The notes beneath the pieces were generated by a model. The model searched no databases. It had not been told where the DNA came from and saw nothing but the letters and a program-made list of their open reading frames with translations. The position numbers were made by a program, and so were the translations under genes. From assembly GCA_000585055.1 (NCBI GenBank), contig JEMX01000097.1, positions 1 to 64,000 on the forward strand: DNA of 64,000 nucleotides. Direction: 5' to 3'. Position 1 is the stretch's first letter. Every line of letters begins with the position of its first letter. Positions 1 to 8,344 of the stretch are shown here, one piece after another. Origin of the DNA: Candidatus Accumulibacter appositus. GTDB taxonomy: Bacteria; Pseudomonadota; Gammaproteobacteria; Burkholderiales; Rhodocyclaceae.

Positions 1-704
1 AGCATGTGGCTGCGCACGAAGTCGGTCAGGTTGCCGACCGATTTCATCGATACCGTCTGATGAAAGAGGTCCAGCGCCTGCTCGTTGTCGATGCCGAAGC
101 GGCGCCGGAACCAGGCGCCGTAGGGTGGAAAGCTGTCGAAGACTTCGGCAGCCGGCCGCCGCAGCCGCTTCCTCAGCGCGGCGATGTCCGAGCCGAAGTG
201 GGCGAAATCGCCGGTTATCGACAAGTCGCGTTCGGCGGCGACGAAGAAGCGTGCCGGCTGCCCCTGCGCGTCCTTGATCCAGAACACCTGCGCCAGCGTC
301 ACCGTCTGGTCGTAGCCGGCGTTGTGAAAGACGCCGAGGATCACCGAGTAGTTGTTGTGGTCGCGCAATGCCACCGGCCGCGCCGTACCGCTGACTTCGT
401 TGCGCTCGGACTTGTAGTGCCCGAGCACGTAGGAGCGCAGGGTCCGCTCGCGGCTGTCGGCACCGGCAGCCTTGTTGTAGGCGATGCGCTGTGCCGGCAC
501 CAGCAAGGTGGTCACCGCATCGACCAGCGTCGACTTGCCCGAACCGATGTCGCCGGTGAGCAGCGAGTTCTGCCCGCCCGGATTGAGCGTCCACACGCGC
601 CCGTCGAAAGTGCCCCAGTTGAAAACTTCCAGGCGCTGCAGGCGAAAACCGGAAAGCGTGTCGTCGGCGACGAAATCGAGCCCGAGGCTCTGCGGATCAT
701 TCAT
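1..704 (-). CDS. jetC: JetC: SMC/MukB-like ATPase of a Wadjet system (partial)
   Basis: This is the N-terminal 234 codons of an SMC-like ATPase; the gene leaves the window at base 1, so no stop is visible. I read the frame from the reverse complement. The ATG at 704-702 overlaps the jetB stop by 8 bases (ATGAATGA), a translational-coupling arrangement. The protein opens with an RLQRLEVFNWGTFDG-type segment (about residues 21-35), typical of MukB/JetC heads, and has a Walker A motif GDIGSGKST at residues 51-59. In Wadjet, JetC is the ATP-driven loop-extruding subunit that works with JetA (kleisin) and JetB (KITE) and recruits the JetD nuclease to cut closed circular plasmids. JetD would be expected just beyond the left edge. 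The family call is secure from Walker A plus the two neighbours. Confidence 0.9.
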   Translation of the reverse strand, partial: MNDPQSLGLDFVADDTLSGFRLQRLEVFNWGTFDGRVWTLNPGGQNSLLTGDIGSGKSTLVDAVTTLLVPAQRIAYNKAAGADSRERTLRSYVLGHYKSERNEVSGTARPVALRDHNNYSVILGVFHNAGYDQTVTLAQVFWIKDAQGQPARFFVAAERDLSITGDFAHFGSDIAALRKRLRRPAAEVFDSFPPYGAWFRRRFGIDNEQALDLFHQTVSMKSVGNLTDFVRSHM

Positions 705-1563
705 CGGAGGCGGCCTTGCTCTTTGTACTCTTCGTGCTCTTCGGACTCTGCGTGCCCGTTCCCGCTTCGCCACTCTCCCCCGCCAACAGCGAGCGGTAGG
801 CGGCCAGGCGCTGATCGAATTCGGCCAGCCACTGCGCATCGACGAAGGACTTGAGGATTCGCCGCACCTCGAAAGTCGCCGTCTGGCCGCTTTGCACTTT
901 CAGGCGACGCACGAAGCCGAGATCGACGACCTTGCCGAGATAGAAATCGATCTGGTCGATCAGCCGCGCTTCGTTACTGCCTTCGTGCAGGAAGACGCGC
1001 AGCAGCTCGACGACTTCGTCGCGCGAGAGAACCAGGCGCGTATCGCCGCCACCGGCGTCGAACTCGGCCAGCTTCTTGCGCAGCAGCGCCAGCAGCAGGC
1101 TGACCGGAAACGACAGCGGGCGCCGCGGGACCAGCCGCGGCAACCGCGCCGCGTCGCCCTCCTCTGCTGCAGCCTCCGGCCGCGAGCGCAGAAAGGCATA
1201 GCCCTCGGCCTCGTCGAGCACCAGTTCAAGGTCGAGTACCGCGACGTAGTCGCGCACCCGTGCCTGCAGGCTGAGCAACGCATTCCACTGCGCCGGCCCC
1301 GCCTCCTGGTAGAGCACGCCCTTGAGCAGCGGGATGACCAGCGCCGAAAGGTCGGGGCTCTCGGGGGTGGACGTCGCGGCAGCCGAGCTGTCAAGGTCGA
1401 GCGGTGCTTCCTGGTTTTTGTTTGCTGCCACTATCCCCACCCCACGAACTTCACTGGCGGCGGCCGTGCCGCAGCTGTTTCTCGTTGATTTCTTGATCGA
1501 CTCGGGTCGCGACGCCGTTGCTGGCGAGTTCCAGGCACGCCGCCCGATCCGCCAAGGCAGCAT
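697..1563 (-). CDS. jetB: JetB: DUF4194 KITE-like subunit of Wadjet
   Basis: DUF4194-type protein, the small winged-helix (KITE) subunit of the Wadjet condensin, bridging the JetC ATPase and the JetA kleisin. The recognisable domain starts near residue 70 (LSALVIPLLKGVLY) and runs to about residue 265 (FVDAQWLAEF). The first 43 or so residues look non-coding in composition, so the true start may be a GTG at 1440 or 1431. A 1431 start is preceded by a GGGG stretch; either would leave a gap of about 150 bp after the antitoxin gene. The C-terminus is a short low-complexity KSTKSTKSK tail encoded by 9-bp near-repeats. The stop overlaps the jetC start. In canonical Wadjet loci jetB follows jetA directly; here a SIR2 gene and a toxin-antitoxin pair separate them. 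Confidence 0.85.
   Translation of the reverse strand: MLPWRIGRRAWNSPATASRPESIKKSTRNSCGTAAASEVRGVGIVAANKNQEAPLDLDSSAAATSTPESPDLSALVIPLLKGVLYQEAGPAQWNALLSLQARVRDYVAVLDLELVLDEAEGYAFLRSRPEAAAEEGDAARLPRLVPRRPLSFPVSLLLALLRKKLAEFDAGGGDTRLVLSRDEVVELLRVFLHEGSNEARLIDQIDFYLGKVVDLGFVRRLKVQSGQTATFEVRRILKSFVDAQWLAEFDQRLAAYRSLLAGESGEAGTGTQSPKSTKSTKSKAASDE
715..750. repeat. 9-bp near-tandem repeats in the jetB tail
   Basis: Three degenerate copies of a 9-bp unit ending in CTCTTC or CTCTGC encode the KST-KST-KSK tail of JetB. The period is a multiple of three, so copy-number change would lengthen or shorten the tail without a frameshift. Confidence 0.5.
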
Positions 1564-1587
1564 CGTCTACATAAGCAAGGGCTTGCG

Positions 1588-1788
1588 CTACTTGACTGCC
1601 TCGATGATCTCGATCTCGTGCTTCAGCAACTCATTGACCAGATCGGACAAATCAACCCCTTTGGCTTCGGCCTTGGCGGCGAGATAGCACTCCACCTGCT
1701 TATCGAGGTAAACCGGCAAGCGGAAGGCCGCATCCGGCGCGTAGAACTTGCCGCGTTCGCCCTTGCTGAAATCGTAGTGATCTTTCAT
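1588..1788 (-). CDS. BrnA/CopG-like antitoxin
   Basis: Small protein of 66 residues from the ATG at 1788. It begins MKDHYDFSKGERGKFY and continues with a FRLPVYLD beta-strand and a DLSDLVNELLKHEIE helix, the layout of ribbon-helix-helix antitoxins found next to BrnT toxins. The antitoxin would bind and neutralise the upstream toxin and repress the pair. I prefer ATG 1788 over the GTG at 1809 because GAGGG lies at a normal distance before it. It sits 23 bp after the toxin stop and 24 bp or more upstream of jetB. It is in the same orientation as the Wadjet genes, so it is probably transcribed with them as well as from any promoter of its own. Confidence 0.75.
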   Translation of the reverse strand: MKDHYDFSKGERGKFYAPDAAFRLPVYLDKQVECYLAAKAEAKGVDLSDLVNELLKHEIEIIEAVK

Positions 1789-1811
1789 CAGGCCACCCTC
1801 ACTGTGCACCG

Positions 1812-2120
1812 CTAGCGCGGCATATTCTCGTAATCGCGGAGCTCGTCTCTATCCGCCCTCCGCGCCGAAATGATCCGCAGCTTCATCACCGCTGGCGCGA
1901 TCCATTGCGAACTGTGAACCACTACCAGCGTCTGGCCATTCGCTGCACGACCGACTGTCACCCAACGGTCCTCGTGCGTGCTGTGCCCATGATCGAAGAT
2001 GGTCAGCGCCAGCGGATCTCGGAACACCGAACTAGCCAGCCGAAACGACACCCCATGTTTGACGAGATTCGTGCGTGCCTTGTTCGTGTTCCAATCGAAA
2101 TCGTAGAGCGTAGCCGACAT
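1812..2120 (-). CDS. brnT: BrnT family ribonuclease toxin
   Basis: 102-residue protein with the BrnT pattern: FDWNTNKARTNLVKHGVSF at residues 8-26, VFRDPLA near residue 32, a DHGHSTHEDRWVTVG segment, and a C-terminal RIISARRADRDELRDYE. BrnT toxins are RelE-fold ribonucleases that inhibit translation. The downstream ribbon-helix-helix gene is the matching antitoxin. In classical brnTA operons the toxin comes first, as here. The pair lies between the SIR2 gene (160-bp gap) and jetB, inside an otherwise continuous Wadjet operon, and may be a stabilising module or an inserted addiction element. Confidence 0.85.
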   Translation of the reverse strand: MSATLYDFDWNTNKARTNLVKHGVSFRLASSVFRDPLALTIFDHGHSTHEDRWVTVGRAANGQTLVVVHSSQWIAPAVMKLRIISARRADRDELRDYENMPR

Positions 2121-2280
2121 GCTTCAGTTTCCTGGCAACAGGTCCATCTTCGTTTTCCGCGGTACGCCTGCCGCTCCCAATTATTCCGCGCCACTCACGA
2201 CGAGGCCCGCCGCCAAGCTGAGGATACCACGGGTCATACCGACCACCCCGCTGCGACCCGGCAGGGAGAAACGCACTCAC

Positions 2281-5200
2281 CTACCCAAGCCCAAGTCTCG
2301 CAACCAGCTCGCGAATTTTGTGCTCCAAGTCGGGCGGGAGGCCCGCCTGCAGGAGCCTTTCCGCAATTTCATGCCCCCGGGTCCAGACGGAATGGGGCGT
2401 TTGAGCGCAGCCTAGGTAGATCAGCAAGCGTGCCACTGCCGCTGGATGCCGAGCAGGCAATTTTCCCTCCGTGAGATCGCGGACCACCGAGCAGTGCTGC
2501 AGTAGCGGTGGCATGTCCACAGCAAGCCCAACGGCCTCCTCGAACACCGCCGGCAACTGCGGCAGCCACTCCAGCATTCGGGCGACCTCCCCTTGCTTCA
2601 GCATCGTCGGAACGAAATTCAAGCGATTTTTCCAATACCGCTTAAGCCAGCGTTGCCATAGTTCTTGCTGCTGGCTTTCGTTCATTTGGCGCAGTTGCCC
2701 TCCCACTCCAGACGCAAAGAGGAGGCCAACCTCAGCGCCTCCTTGCCTGAGAAGGCAGGCAACCCACTCCTTGACCGGAACTGGCGCGGCGGAAACGAGG
2801 ATTGCTACGAAATACTCGACAAATCGTTCACGTAGCGGCGCCAAGTCGCTATTGATACGCCCGACGGCCCCGAGAAGGGCTTTATCCATCGATATAGCGA
2901 GAACGGGATCAGGCCAGCACGAGGCCAGAAAACCGTCCCAAACAGCCTGAAGCTCTCTTCGATCGGCGGCGTCAAAACACGGCAACATGCGCTCCCGTGT
3001 CCATTCCTCATCGGCATCCATCAGCAACGCGACGCGGCTCGCAAGAACAGCGCGACCGAGGCGTCCTGGAAGCGTCTGATCGTCGACTATGGCCGACAGG
3101 GCACGGCGATAGTCTTCATTCAGGGTGGCAGGCATAACCTCGTGATGTTGCCGCCAAATCCGGAGACTACCCACCAAGAATTCAACCAGAACGCCCTCCG
3201 CGCGTTGTTGCGCCAACTGGAGGTAGCCTGCTGCATCCGTGTCTAGTTGCTCGTCGCGGTCAAGGTGTCGCCAAAGAGCCGTCGCCACCTCGTTAGCCTG
3301 CGAGAGAAAGTGCGAGGCATAAGGCTTGCCTTCATTGATGACCAGCAGGTAAATCACATCGGCCACCACCCGCAAGTGTTCCCGATACAGTTCTGTCCTG
3401 GCGAGCAAGACCGAGAGCTTCCGAAATTCGTCCTCGTCGAGATTTCTTTCCCGCCATCCGCGCCCCAGCGCTACCCATAGATCAGTCGCCCATTCGCCAG
3501 CGCCTGCCATCGCCTTAGCCAGATCAACGCTCCAGCCGAAATCGGTTTTCGCCGCGTCACCTACGGCGCGACCCAGACCGAAGCGGTCCGGGCCAAGGGA
3601 GCGTGTGCCCTCAACCTCCAGCAGTTGGGGAAGCCAGTCGGCTGCCGGCCTAGACAACAATTCGTCCGCCTGCCATGAACTACGCCATCCGGCGACGACC
3701 GATCCGATTCTGTACCACCAGCCAGTGCTCTCGTTCCGTGTCATCCCCGGGTATCGGGCGCGTAGATGGTCGAGCTCTTTGCTTGCCAAAGCACATGTGC
3801 CGTCGGCGGATTGCAGGGCATCGAGCCAATCGAACCGCTCGTCGACGCTAATCTGATCCTCGCGTGGCTCTCCCACGTCCGGCGATCGACACGCCAGCAC
3901 AGCAGCAATCAGCTCCGCTCGTTTCGCCTTGCTGCTCGCTGGATAAATCGAACGTACCGTGCTGAGGGTTTCGGGGCACTCCGCCGCTTCACGTAGTTGT
4001 ACGTGCGCCAGCAGCCAGTCCAACTTCTGGTCGGCCGCCAGATCGGCGCGCGCGGCGAGCGTGAAAATGGACAGGCGGCGAAGCAGCGGTGCTTCCGACC
4101 TGGCCAACTGATCGCACCACCCGGCAGCGACGACCGGCCGGTTACTTGCCAGCCAGTGCAGGCAACCGCGCGCGGCATTGACCAGGACGTGAAATACCCC
4201 GGATGAACTGCCATCGTGCTCAATTGCCTCGGTGTCGGGTGGAGGGAGGTCCATCAAGTCCAGCGCGCACTCCGGCGGAATCTGAAGGCGCCGCACGGCA
4301 TGGTATTCCTCCAGCCGAGCGATGACCTGCCTGAGAAGCGGTTCAGCGACCAGCGCCAGTTTTGGTTGAAGTCCTCTGTCCCAAAGCTCGCTGACCCAAA
4401 AGCCTTCATCGTGCCACTCGTTATCCATTTGCAGATGGCTTTTCGCCATGTGATCAAAGACCCGCAAGAGATCTTCGAGCGCATCGTCCCGAATACAACG
4501 ATCACCGAGGGCCATCAACACGTCCCCGTTGGGCTTCGCGGAAGACGTGGTCAGCAGCACCGAAATCCAGCGTGACCACGCTCGAGGTGGCATCGACGCC
4601 CCCTCGGCGCGAACAAACCCGAACCCCAATTCCATCCAGAAGTCCGGATGCACTCGCGACTTATGTGCCGAAATCAACGCCAGGACCTGATCCGGAAAGC
4701 GCGCCGCGAAATACCTTCCTAGCCAACGCGCCAGGCAGTGGTCCCGCTCGCTCAACCGGCCGCCTTCCACAAACAGACCGTCCAGATGGCCACGCCGGTC
4801 GAGCCAGCTCAGCCAATCTGGCAAACGAGCAGCAGCAGCAAAGAACCGCGTCGTCGACACATCCTTCAGTGCGTACTCGATGATCGCCACGGCATCGCCA
4901 ATTTCAGGCGGTGGTTTCGTGGCAATCGCAGAAACGTCGTGCTGCCAATCGAAAATGCTCCGTCTGACCCAGTCGGACAGGCAGGCCACCCCCTCGTAAA
5001 GCGCTGAGTGATCGCGACTGCTCGGCTGCTCGTAAACGACCGGCTCGATTCCGAGAATTGACCAGCGCTGAAGATCGTCGTCGGCTCCGACCAGGGCAAA
5101 CCGCTGTTTGGCGTGGCCCGCCGGAAGCGCTCGCGCCAAGTAGCTGACGATGAGGTCGTTGTGGCTGTAGCCGACAAAGAAGACCGTGAAATGGCGAAAG

Positions 5201-5757
5201 AGGTCAACGAGAAAACGCCTGGCCCAACCCTCGACCAGATACGCCCGGCCGAAGTCCGCATCAGTCAATACCATCTCGTCAGGGTGCGTAAGATCGCCAT
5301 GAACGTGCACAATGCCGCTAAAGCTTCGACCCAAAGGCAGCGCAGGGGCGCGGAAGCACTCGGGCACGGCACCACCATAGACATCGGGCGCCGCGTGTTC
5401 AAACAGTGGATCATAGTTGGTCGTCACAATCCGAACTTGTTCAGCAGAAGAGAACAACCGCAAGAGATCCCGATGAAGCGTGGTCGGCGCCGCCGTACCG
5501 TCGCCGTGCAGCAAGTCGCGAGCAATCGAATGAACCTTCGGCCCGCTATCTTGAAGCCTCCCAAGAAAACTGTCTTCCCGCTCGCTGTCCGACCGGACTT
5601 CACCGGTACCGTCCGCAATCAGCTCCGCCAGCCGCGCGAAGTCCGGAAGATTGGCGGGAGCCCCCCTCGACACACCTGCACCGGCGAAAACCACTAACCG
5701 GTTGTCGCGCAAGGCGGTCAGGAGGGGTTCAGGAAAGTCGCACTGCCCAATCTTCAC
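2281..5757 (-). CDS. SIR2-domain protein with long C-terminal helical region
   Basis: 1158-residue protein. The N-terminal third of about 300 residues is a SIR2-like NAD-binding domain: GAGVS at 26-30, TTNYD at 112-116 (predicted catalytic N114), HVHGD at 151-155 (predicted catalytic H153) and VGYSHND at 195-201. In known defence proteins such domains hydrolyse NAD+ to abort infection. The remaining 850 or so residues carry no motif I recognise beyond repeated alpha-helical W/L-rich segments, similar to the DUF4020-type regions that often follow SIR2 domains; I would treat this as a sensor or oligomerisation region. The start is GTG at 5757 with GGGAG upstream, only 21 bp after the jetA stop, so it is co-transcribed with jetA. 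By eye its codon use is less GC-rich than jetA, suggesting separate acquisition. No signal peptide or transmembrane segment is evident. Confidence 0.85.
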   Translation of the reverse strand: MKIGQCDFPEPLLTALRDNRLVVFAGAGVSRGAPANLPDFARLAELIADGTGEVRSDSEREDSFLGRLQDSGPKVHSIARDLLHGDGTAAPTTLHRDLLRLFSSAEQVRIVTTNYDPLFEHAAPDVYGGAVPECFRAPALPLGRSFSGIVHVHGDLTHPDEMVLTDADFGRAYLVEGWARRFLVDLFRHFTVFFVGYSHNDLIVSYLARALPAGHAKQRFALVGADDDLQRWSILGIEPVVYEQPSSRDHSALYEGVACLSDWVRRSIFDWQHDVSAIATKPPPEIGDAVAIIEYALKDVSTTRFFAAAARLPDWLSWLDRRGHLDGLFVEGGRLSERDHCLARWLGRYFAARFPDQVLALISAHKSRVHPDFWMELGFGFVRAEGASMPPRAWSRWISVLLTTSSAKPNGDVLMALGDRCIRDDALEDLLRVFDHMAKSHLQMDNEWHDEGFWVSELWDRGLQPKLALVAEPLLRQVIARLEEYHAVRRLQIPPECALDLMDLPPPDTEAIEHDGSSSGVFHVLVNAARGCLHWLASNRPVVAAGWCDQLARSEAPLLRRLSIFTLAARADLAADQKLDWLLAHVQLREAAECPETLSTVRSIYPASSKAKRAELIAAVLACRSPDVGEPREDQISVDERFDWLDALQSADGTCALASKELDHLRARYPGMTRNESTGWWYRIGSVVAGWRSSWQADELLSRPAADWLPQLLEVEGTRSLGPDRFGLGRAVGDAAKTDFGWSVDLAKAMAGAGEWATDLWVALGRGWRERNLDEDEFRKLSVLLARTELYREHLRVVADVIYLLVINEGKPYASHFLSQANEVATALWRHLDRDEQLDTDAAGYLQLAQQRAEGVLVEFLVGSLRIWRQHHEVMPATLNEDYRRALSAIVDDQTLPGRLGRAVLASRVALLMDADEEWTRERMLPCFDAADRRELQAVWDGFLASCWPDPVLAISMDKALLGAVGRINSDLAPLRERFVEYFVAILVSAAPVPVKEWVACLLRQGGAEVGLLFASGVGGQLRQMNESQQQELWQRWLKRYWKNRLNFVPTMLKQGEVARMLEWLPQLPAVFEEAVGLAVDMPPLLQHCSVVRDLTEGKLPARHPAAVARLLIYLGCAQTPHSVWTRGHEIAERLLQAGLPPDLEHKIRELVARLGLG

Positions 5758-5778
5758 TGCAGCATCTCCCGGTAACCC

Positions 5779-7239
5779 TTACCCACTGACAAAGATCACC
5801 CGCGACAGCCGCGCCTGCTTGGTGTACTCCTTGCCGTCCGCCCCGGCGCCGCGCCAGGCGATCGACTCGCTGACGTCTTCGTCGATCACCGTCTTGAAGC
5901 TGTCGCCGGCGAGCTGCAGGTAAGCGACCAGCTCGGCGAGGCCGTGTTCGAGGGGGCGCGTTTCGCAGAGTTCGCGCAGGGTGACCTGCGTACGCTCCTG
6001 CAAGGCCTGGCGGATGTGCCGGGCGAGCTGCGCGCGGTCGACGACCACTTGCGAGAACAGCACCGCGGCATCGACGTCTTCGTCGCCGGCCTCGATGGCC
6101 AGATCGGCGATCGACGGCTTGATCGGTGGCGTGTATAGGGGCCGCTCCATGGGCAGTTCGATGGCCGCGGCGGTGTCGGCGATGCTCATCACCGCGTTGC
6201 CCAGCGGCGGCGTCTCGCGGACGGCCAGGGCCTTGGCTTCGATGCCATGCAGGATGTCCATGATGCGGCGGTTTTCCAGCCAGGCCTGGTCGTCGAGGAA
6301 GCGACGCAACTGCTGCGAGAGCTGGGCGACCGTGCGCTGCGTGTGCTCACCGGCTTCGAGCCAGTCGTAGTGCACGCGGCGGGTGCGCGCCTCGGGCCGC
6401 AGTTCGGCGACAGCCGGCAGGGTCAGCACGCGTTCGAGCAGCGCGGAAAGTTCCTCCTGGCGGCTGCTCGACATCAGGAAGTCCCAGAAAGCGCGGAAGC
6501 TGCGGCCCTGGTCGGAGTCGGAAATGGCGTCGCGCTCGCCCATGATTTCCTCGAGCAAGGCGCCTTTGGCGCCTTCCCAGAGCGCGATGCGCTCGCGCAC
6601 GCGGCGGTCGAGACCGCGAAAATTGTGCTCGACTTCGCGAAAGTCGGTGAGCAGCTCGCGGGCCATGGCGACGAACTGCTGGAAGCGGTCGCGCAGGGCG
6701 CTGTCGTCGAGCATCGGCATGTCACCCGAGAGCACGCGCGCGATCTCGGCGTCGATGTCGTCGCGGCGGCGCTGCAACTCGGCGATGCGCGTCTGCGGGT
6801 CGGTCTCGCTGCCTTCGCTCATCTGCTTGAGCAGCTCGAAGAGGGTCAGCAGGCGCGACTCGGTGCCGACGAAGCTGCGCGCGGCGAGCGTGTCGAGCCA
6901 GGCGATGGCCTTCTCGGTGGCCGGCGTGAGGTCGAAATGCGGCTCGTCCGAGCCCTGCGCGTAAAACTTGCGCAGCCAGCCCTTGTCGTTGGCCGCCCAG
7001 TCGTTGAGGTAATCGAGCGCCGCTTTCGGGAACAGCTCGGCGCCGAAGCGGTCGCGTAGCGCAAACAGCTCGTCTTCCAGCGCTTCGGCCAGATCGGCCT
7101 GGGCCATCACCCGCACGTTCGGCGCAATGAACACGCGCTGCAGGAAGCTCGCCACCAGCGCAGCGTGATCCGAACGCAGCAGCCGCCAGGCCGGATGATT
7201 CTGGCGCAGCAGGTCGAGGGTGGCGTAGTCGAGGTTCAT
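5779..7239 (-). CDS. jetA: JetA: DUF3375 kleisin-like subunit of Wadjet
   Basis: DUF3375 protein of 486 residues, the kleisin-like subunit of the Wadjet (JetABCD) plasmid-restriction complex. The start is ATG 7239 (MNLDYATLDLLRQNHPAW), which matches the usual N-terminus of the family; an upstream in-frame codon at 7311 adds a non-conserved 24-residue leader. Typical features are the HPAWRLLRSDHAALVASFL segment at residues 11-31, the central coiled-coil-like region rich in ELQRRRDDIDAEI, and EVEHNFRGLDRRVRE. It is the first gene of the operon and is followed after 21 bp by the SIR2 gene rather than by jetB. Confidence 0.9.
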   Translation of the reverse strand: MNLDYATLDLLRQNHPAWRLLRSDHAALVASFLQRVFIAPNVRVMAQADLAEALEDELFALRDRFGAELFPKAALDYLNDWAANDKGWLRKFYAQGSDEPHFDLTPATEKAIAWLDTLAARSFVGTESRLLTLFELLKQMSEGSETDPQTRIAELQRRRDDIDAEIARVLSGDMPMLDDSALRDRFQQFVAMARELLTDFREVEHNFRGLDRRVRERIALWEGAKGALLEEIMGERDAISDSDQGRSFRAFWDFLMSSSRQEELSALLERVLTLPAVAELRPEARTRRVHYDWLEAGEHTQRTVAQLSQQLRRFLDDQAWLENRRIMDILHGIEAKALAVRETPPLGNAVMSIADTAAAIELPMERPLYTPPIKPSIADLAIEAGDEDVDAAVLFSQVVVDRAQLARHIRQALQERTQVTLRELCETRPLEHGLAELVAYLQLAGDSFKTVIDEDVSESIAWRGAGADGKEYTKQARLSRVIFVSG

Positions 7240-7384
7240 CTCGTCGGGTGGGTCATCGGCAAATGCGGAAGGGGCATTGTCCGCAGGTCGGTGACACACG
7301 GCAAGCGCCATACGAGGAAGGCGCTCGCCAGGCGGTGGTGATCACGGTCTGTCCAGACGCGGCGGCGAGCGGGCAAGAGCGCGT

Positions 7385-7402
7385 GATTTATCGGAGTAAA
7401 TC
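7385..7402. promoter_or_regulatory. Inverted repeat between jetA and the channel gene
   Basis: GATTTA-N6-TAAATC sits in the 292-bp divergent intergenic region between jetA and the sodium channel gene. It could be an operator for either gene. I did not find a convincing pair of -35/-10 boxes around it. Confidence 0.3.
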
Positions 7403-7531
7403 AACCTTGAGACGGTCAAATTGCACGCTTGAGAGAGGGGAAGCAGGTCGAGCCGAGCGGCGATTCGCGGCCGTGACCATCGTCGACATTTCTCCTCCCT
7501 GGCACTGGTAGAATGCGCCGCTCCAACACCC

Positions 7532-8344
7532 ATGACACCCTCCCAGCACATGCACAAGCTCCAGTCAATCATCGAGTCCAGCCGCTTCCAGAACTTCATC
7601 ATCACGGTGATCGTGATCAACGCGATCGCCATCGGTCTCGAGACTTCGCGTGGGGCCATGGAGGCGATCGGCGGCCTGCTGCTCTTTCTCGACCAAGCTG
7701 CGCTGGCGATCTTCGTCGCCGAGATCCTCGCCAAGCTGCTGGTCTATCGCCTGCGCTTCTTCCGCGAGGGCTGGAACGTCTTCGACTTCCTGATTGTCGG
7801 CGTCACGCTGGCGCCGGTCGGCGAAGGTGCTTCGGTGCTGCGCGCCCTGCGCATCCTGCGCGCCTTGCGCCTGGTGTCGGTGGTGCCGTCGATGCGCAAG
7901 GTGGTCAACGCCCTGCTCAAGGCCATTCCGGGAATGATGTCGGTATTGGCGCTGCTGCTGCTGGTCTTCTACGTGGCGGCCGTAATGAGCACCAAACTGT
8001 TCGGCGGCGCCTTCCCGGAGTGGTTCGGCAGCGTCGGCGCGTCCTTCTACACCCTGTTCCAGGTGATGACCCTGGAGTCATGGTCGATGGGTATCGTGCG
8101 ACCGGTGATGGAGGTCTATCCGCAGGCCTGGTTGTTCTTCATCGTTTTCATTCTGCTCACCACTTTCGCCGTGCTCAACCTGTTCATCGCCATTGTCGTC
8201 GATGCGATGAGCGTCAGCGGACATGCCGAGCAGGTAGAGACCCGCGAACTGGTGGACAACGAGCACCGCGAGGTGATTACCGAGATCCGCCGCCTGAACG
8301 ACGAAATGGCCGCGCTGCGGCGCGCGCTGGAACGGCGCGACTAG
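7532..8344 (+). CDS. NaChBac-type voltage-gated sodium channel
   Basis: 270-residue inner-membrane protein with one six-helix ion-transport repeat, so it would act as a homotetramer. S1 begins near residue 20. The S4 voltage sensor is RALRILRALR at 104-113, with arginines at 104, 107, 110 and 113 at exact three-residue spacing. The pore contains TLESW at 180-184, the selectivity filter sequence of bacterial Nav channels such as NaChBac (TLESW). S6 is followed by a charged coiled-coil-like tail (EVITEIRRLNDEMAALRRA), also typical. Start choice is weak; ATG at 7550 is the alternative. It converges with blc, the two stop codons sharing a CTAG. Its role here is unknown; related channels affect motility and pH/Na+ homeostasis. 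Confidence 0.88.
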   Translation: MTPSQHMHKLQSIIESSRFQNFIITVIVINAIAIGLETSRGAMEAIGGLLLFLDQAALAIFVAEILAKLLVYRLRFFREGWNVFDFLIVGVTLAPVGEGASVLRALRILRALRLVSVVPSMRKVVNALLKAIPGMMSVLALLLLVFYVAAVMSTKLFGGAFPEWFGSVGASFYTLFQVMTLESWSMGIVRPVMEVYPQAWLFFIVFILLTTFAVLNLFIAIVVDAMSVSGHAEQVETRELVDNEHREVITEIRRLNDEMAALRRALERRD

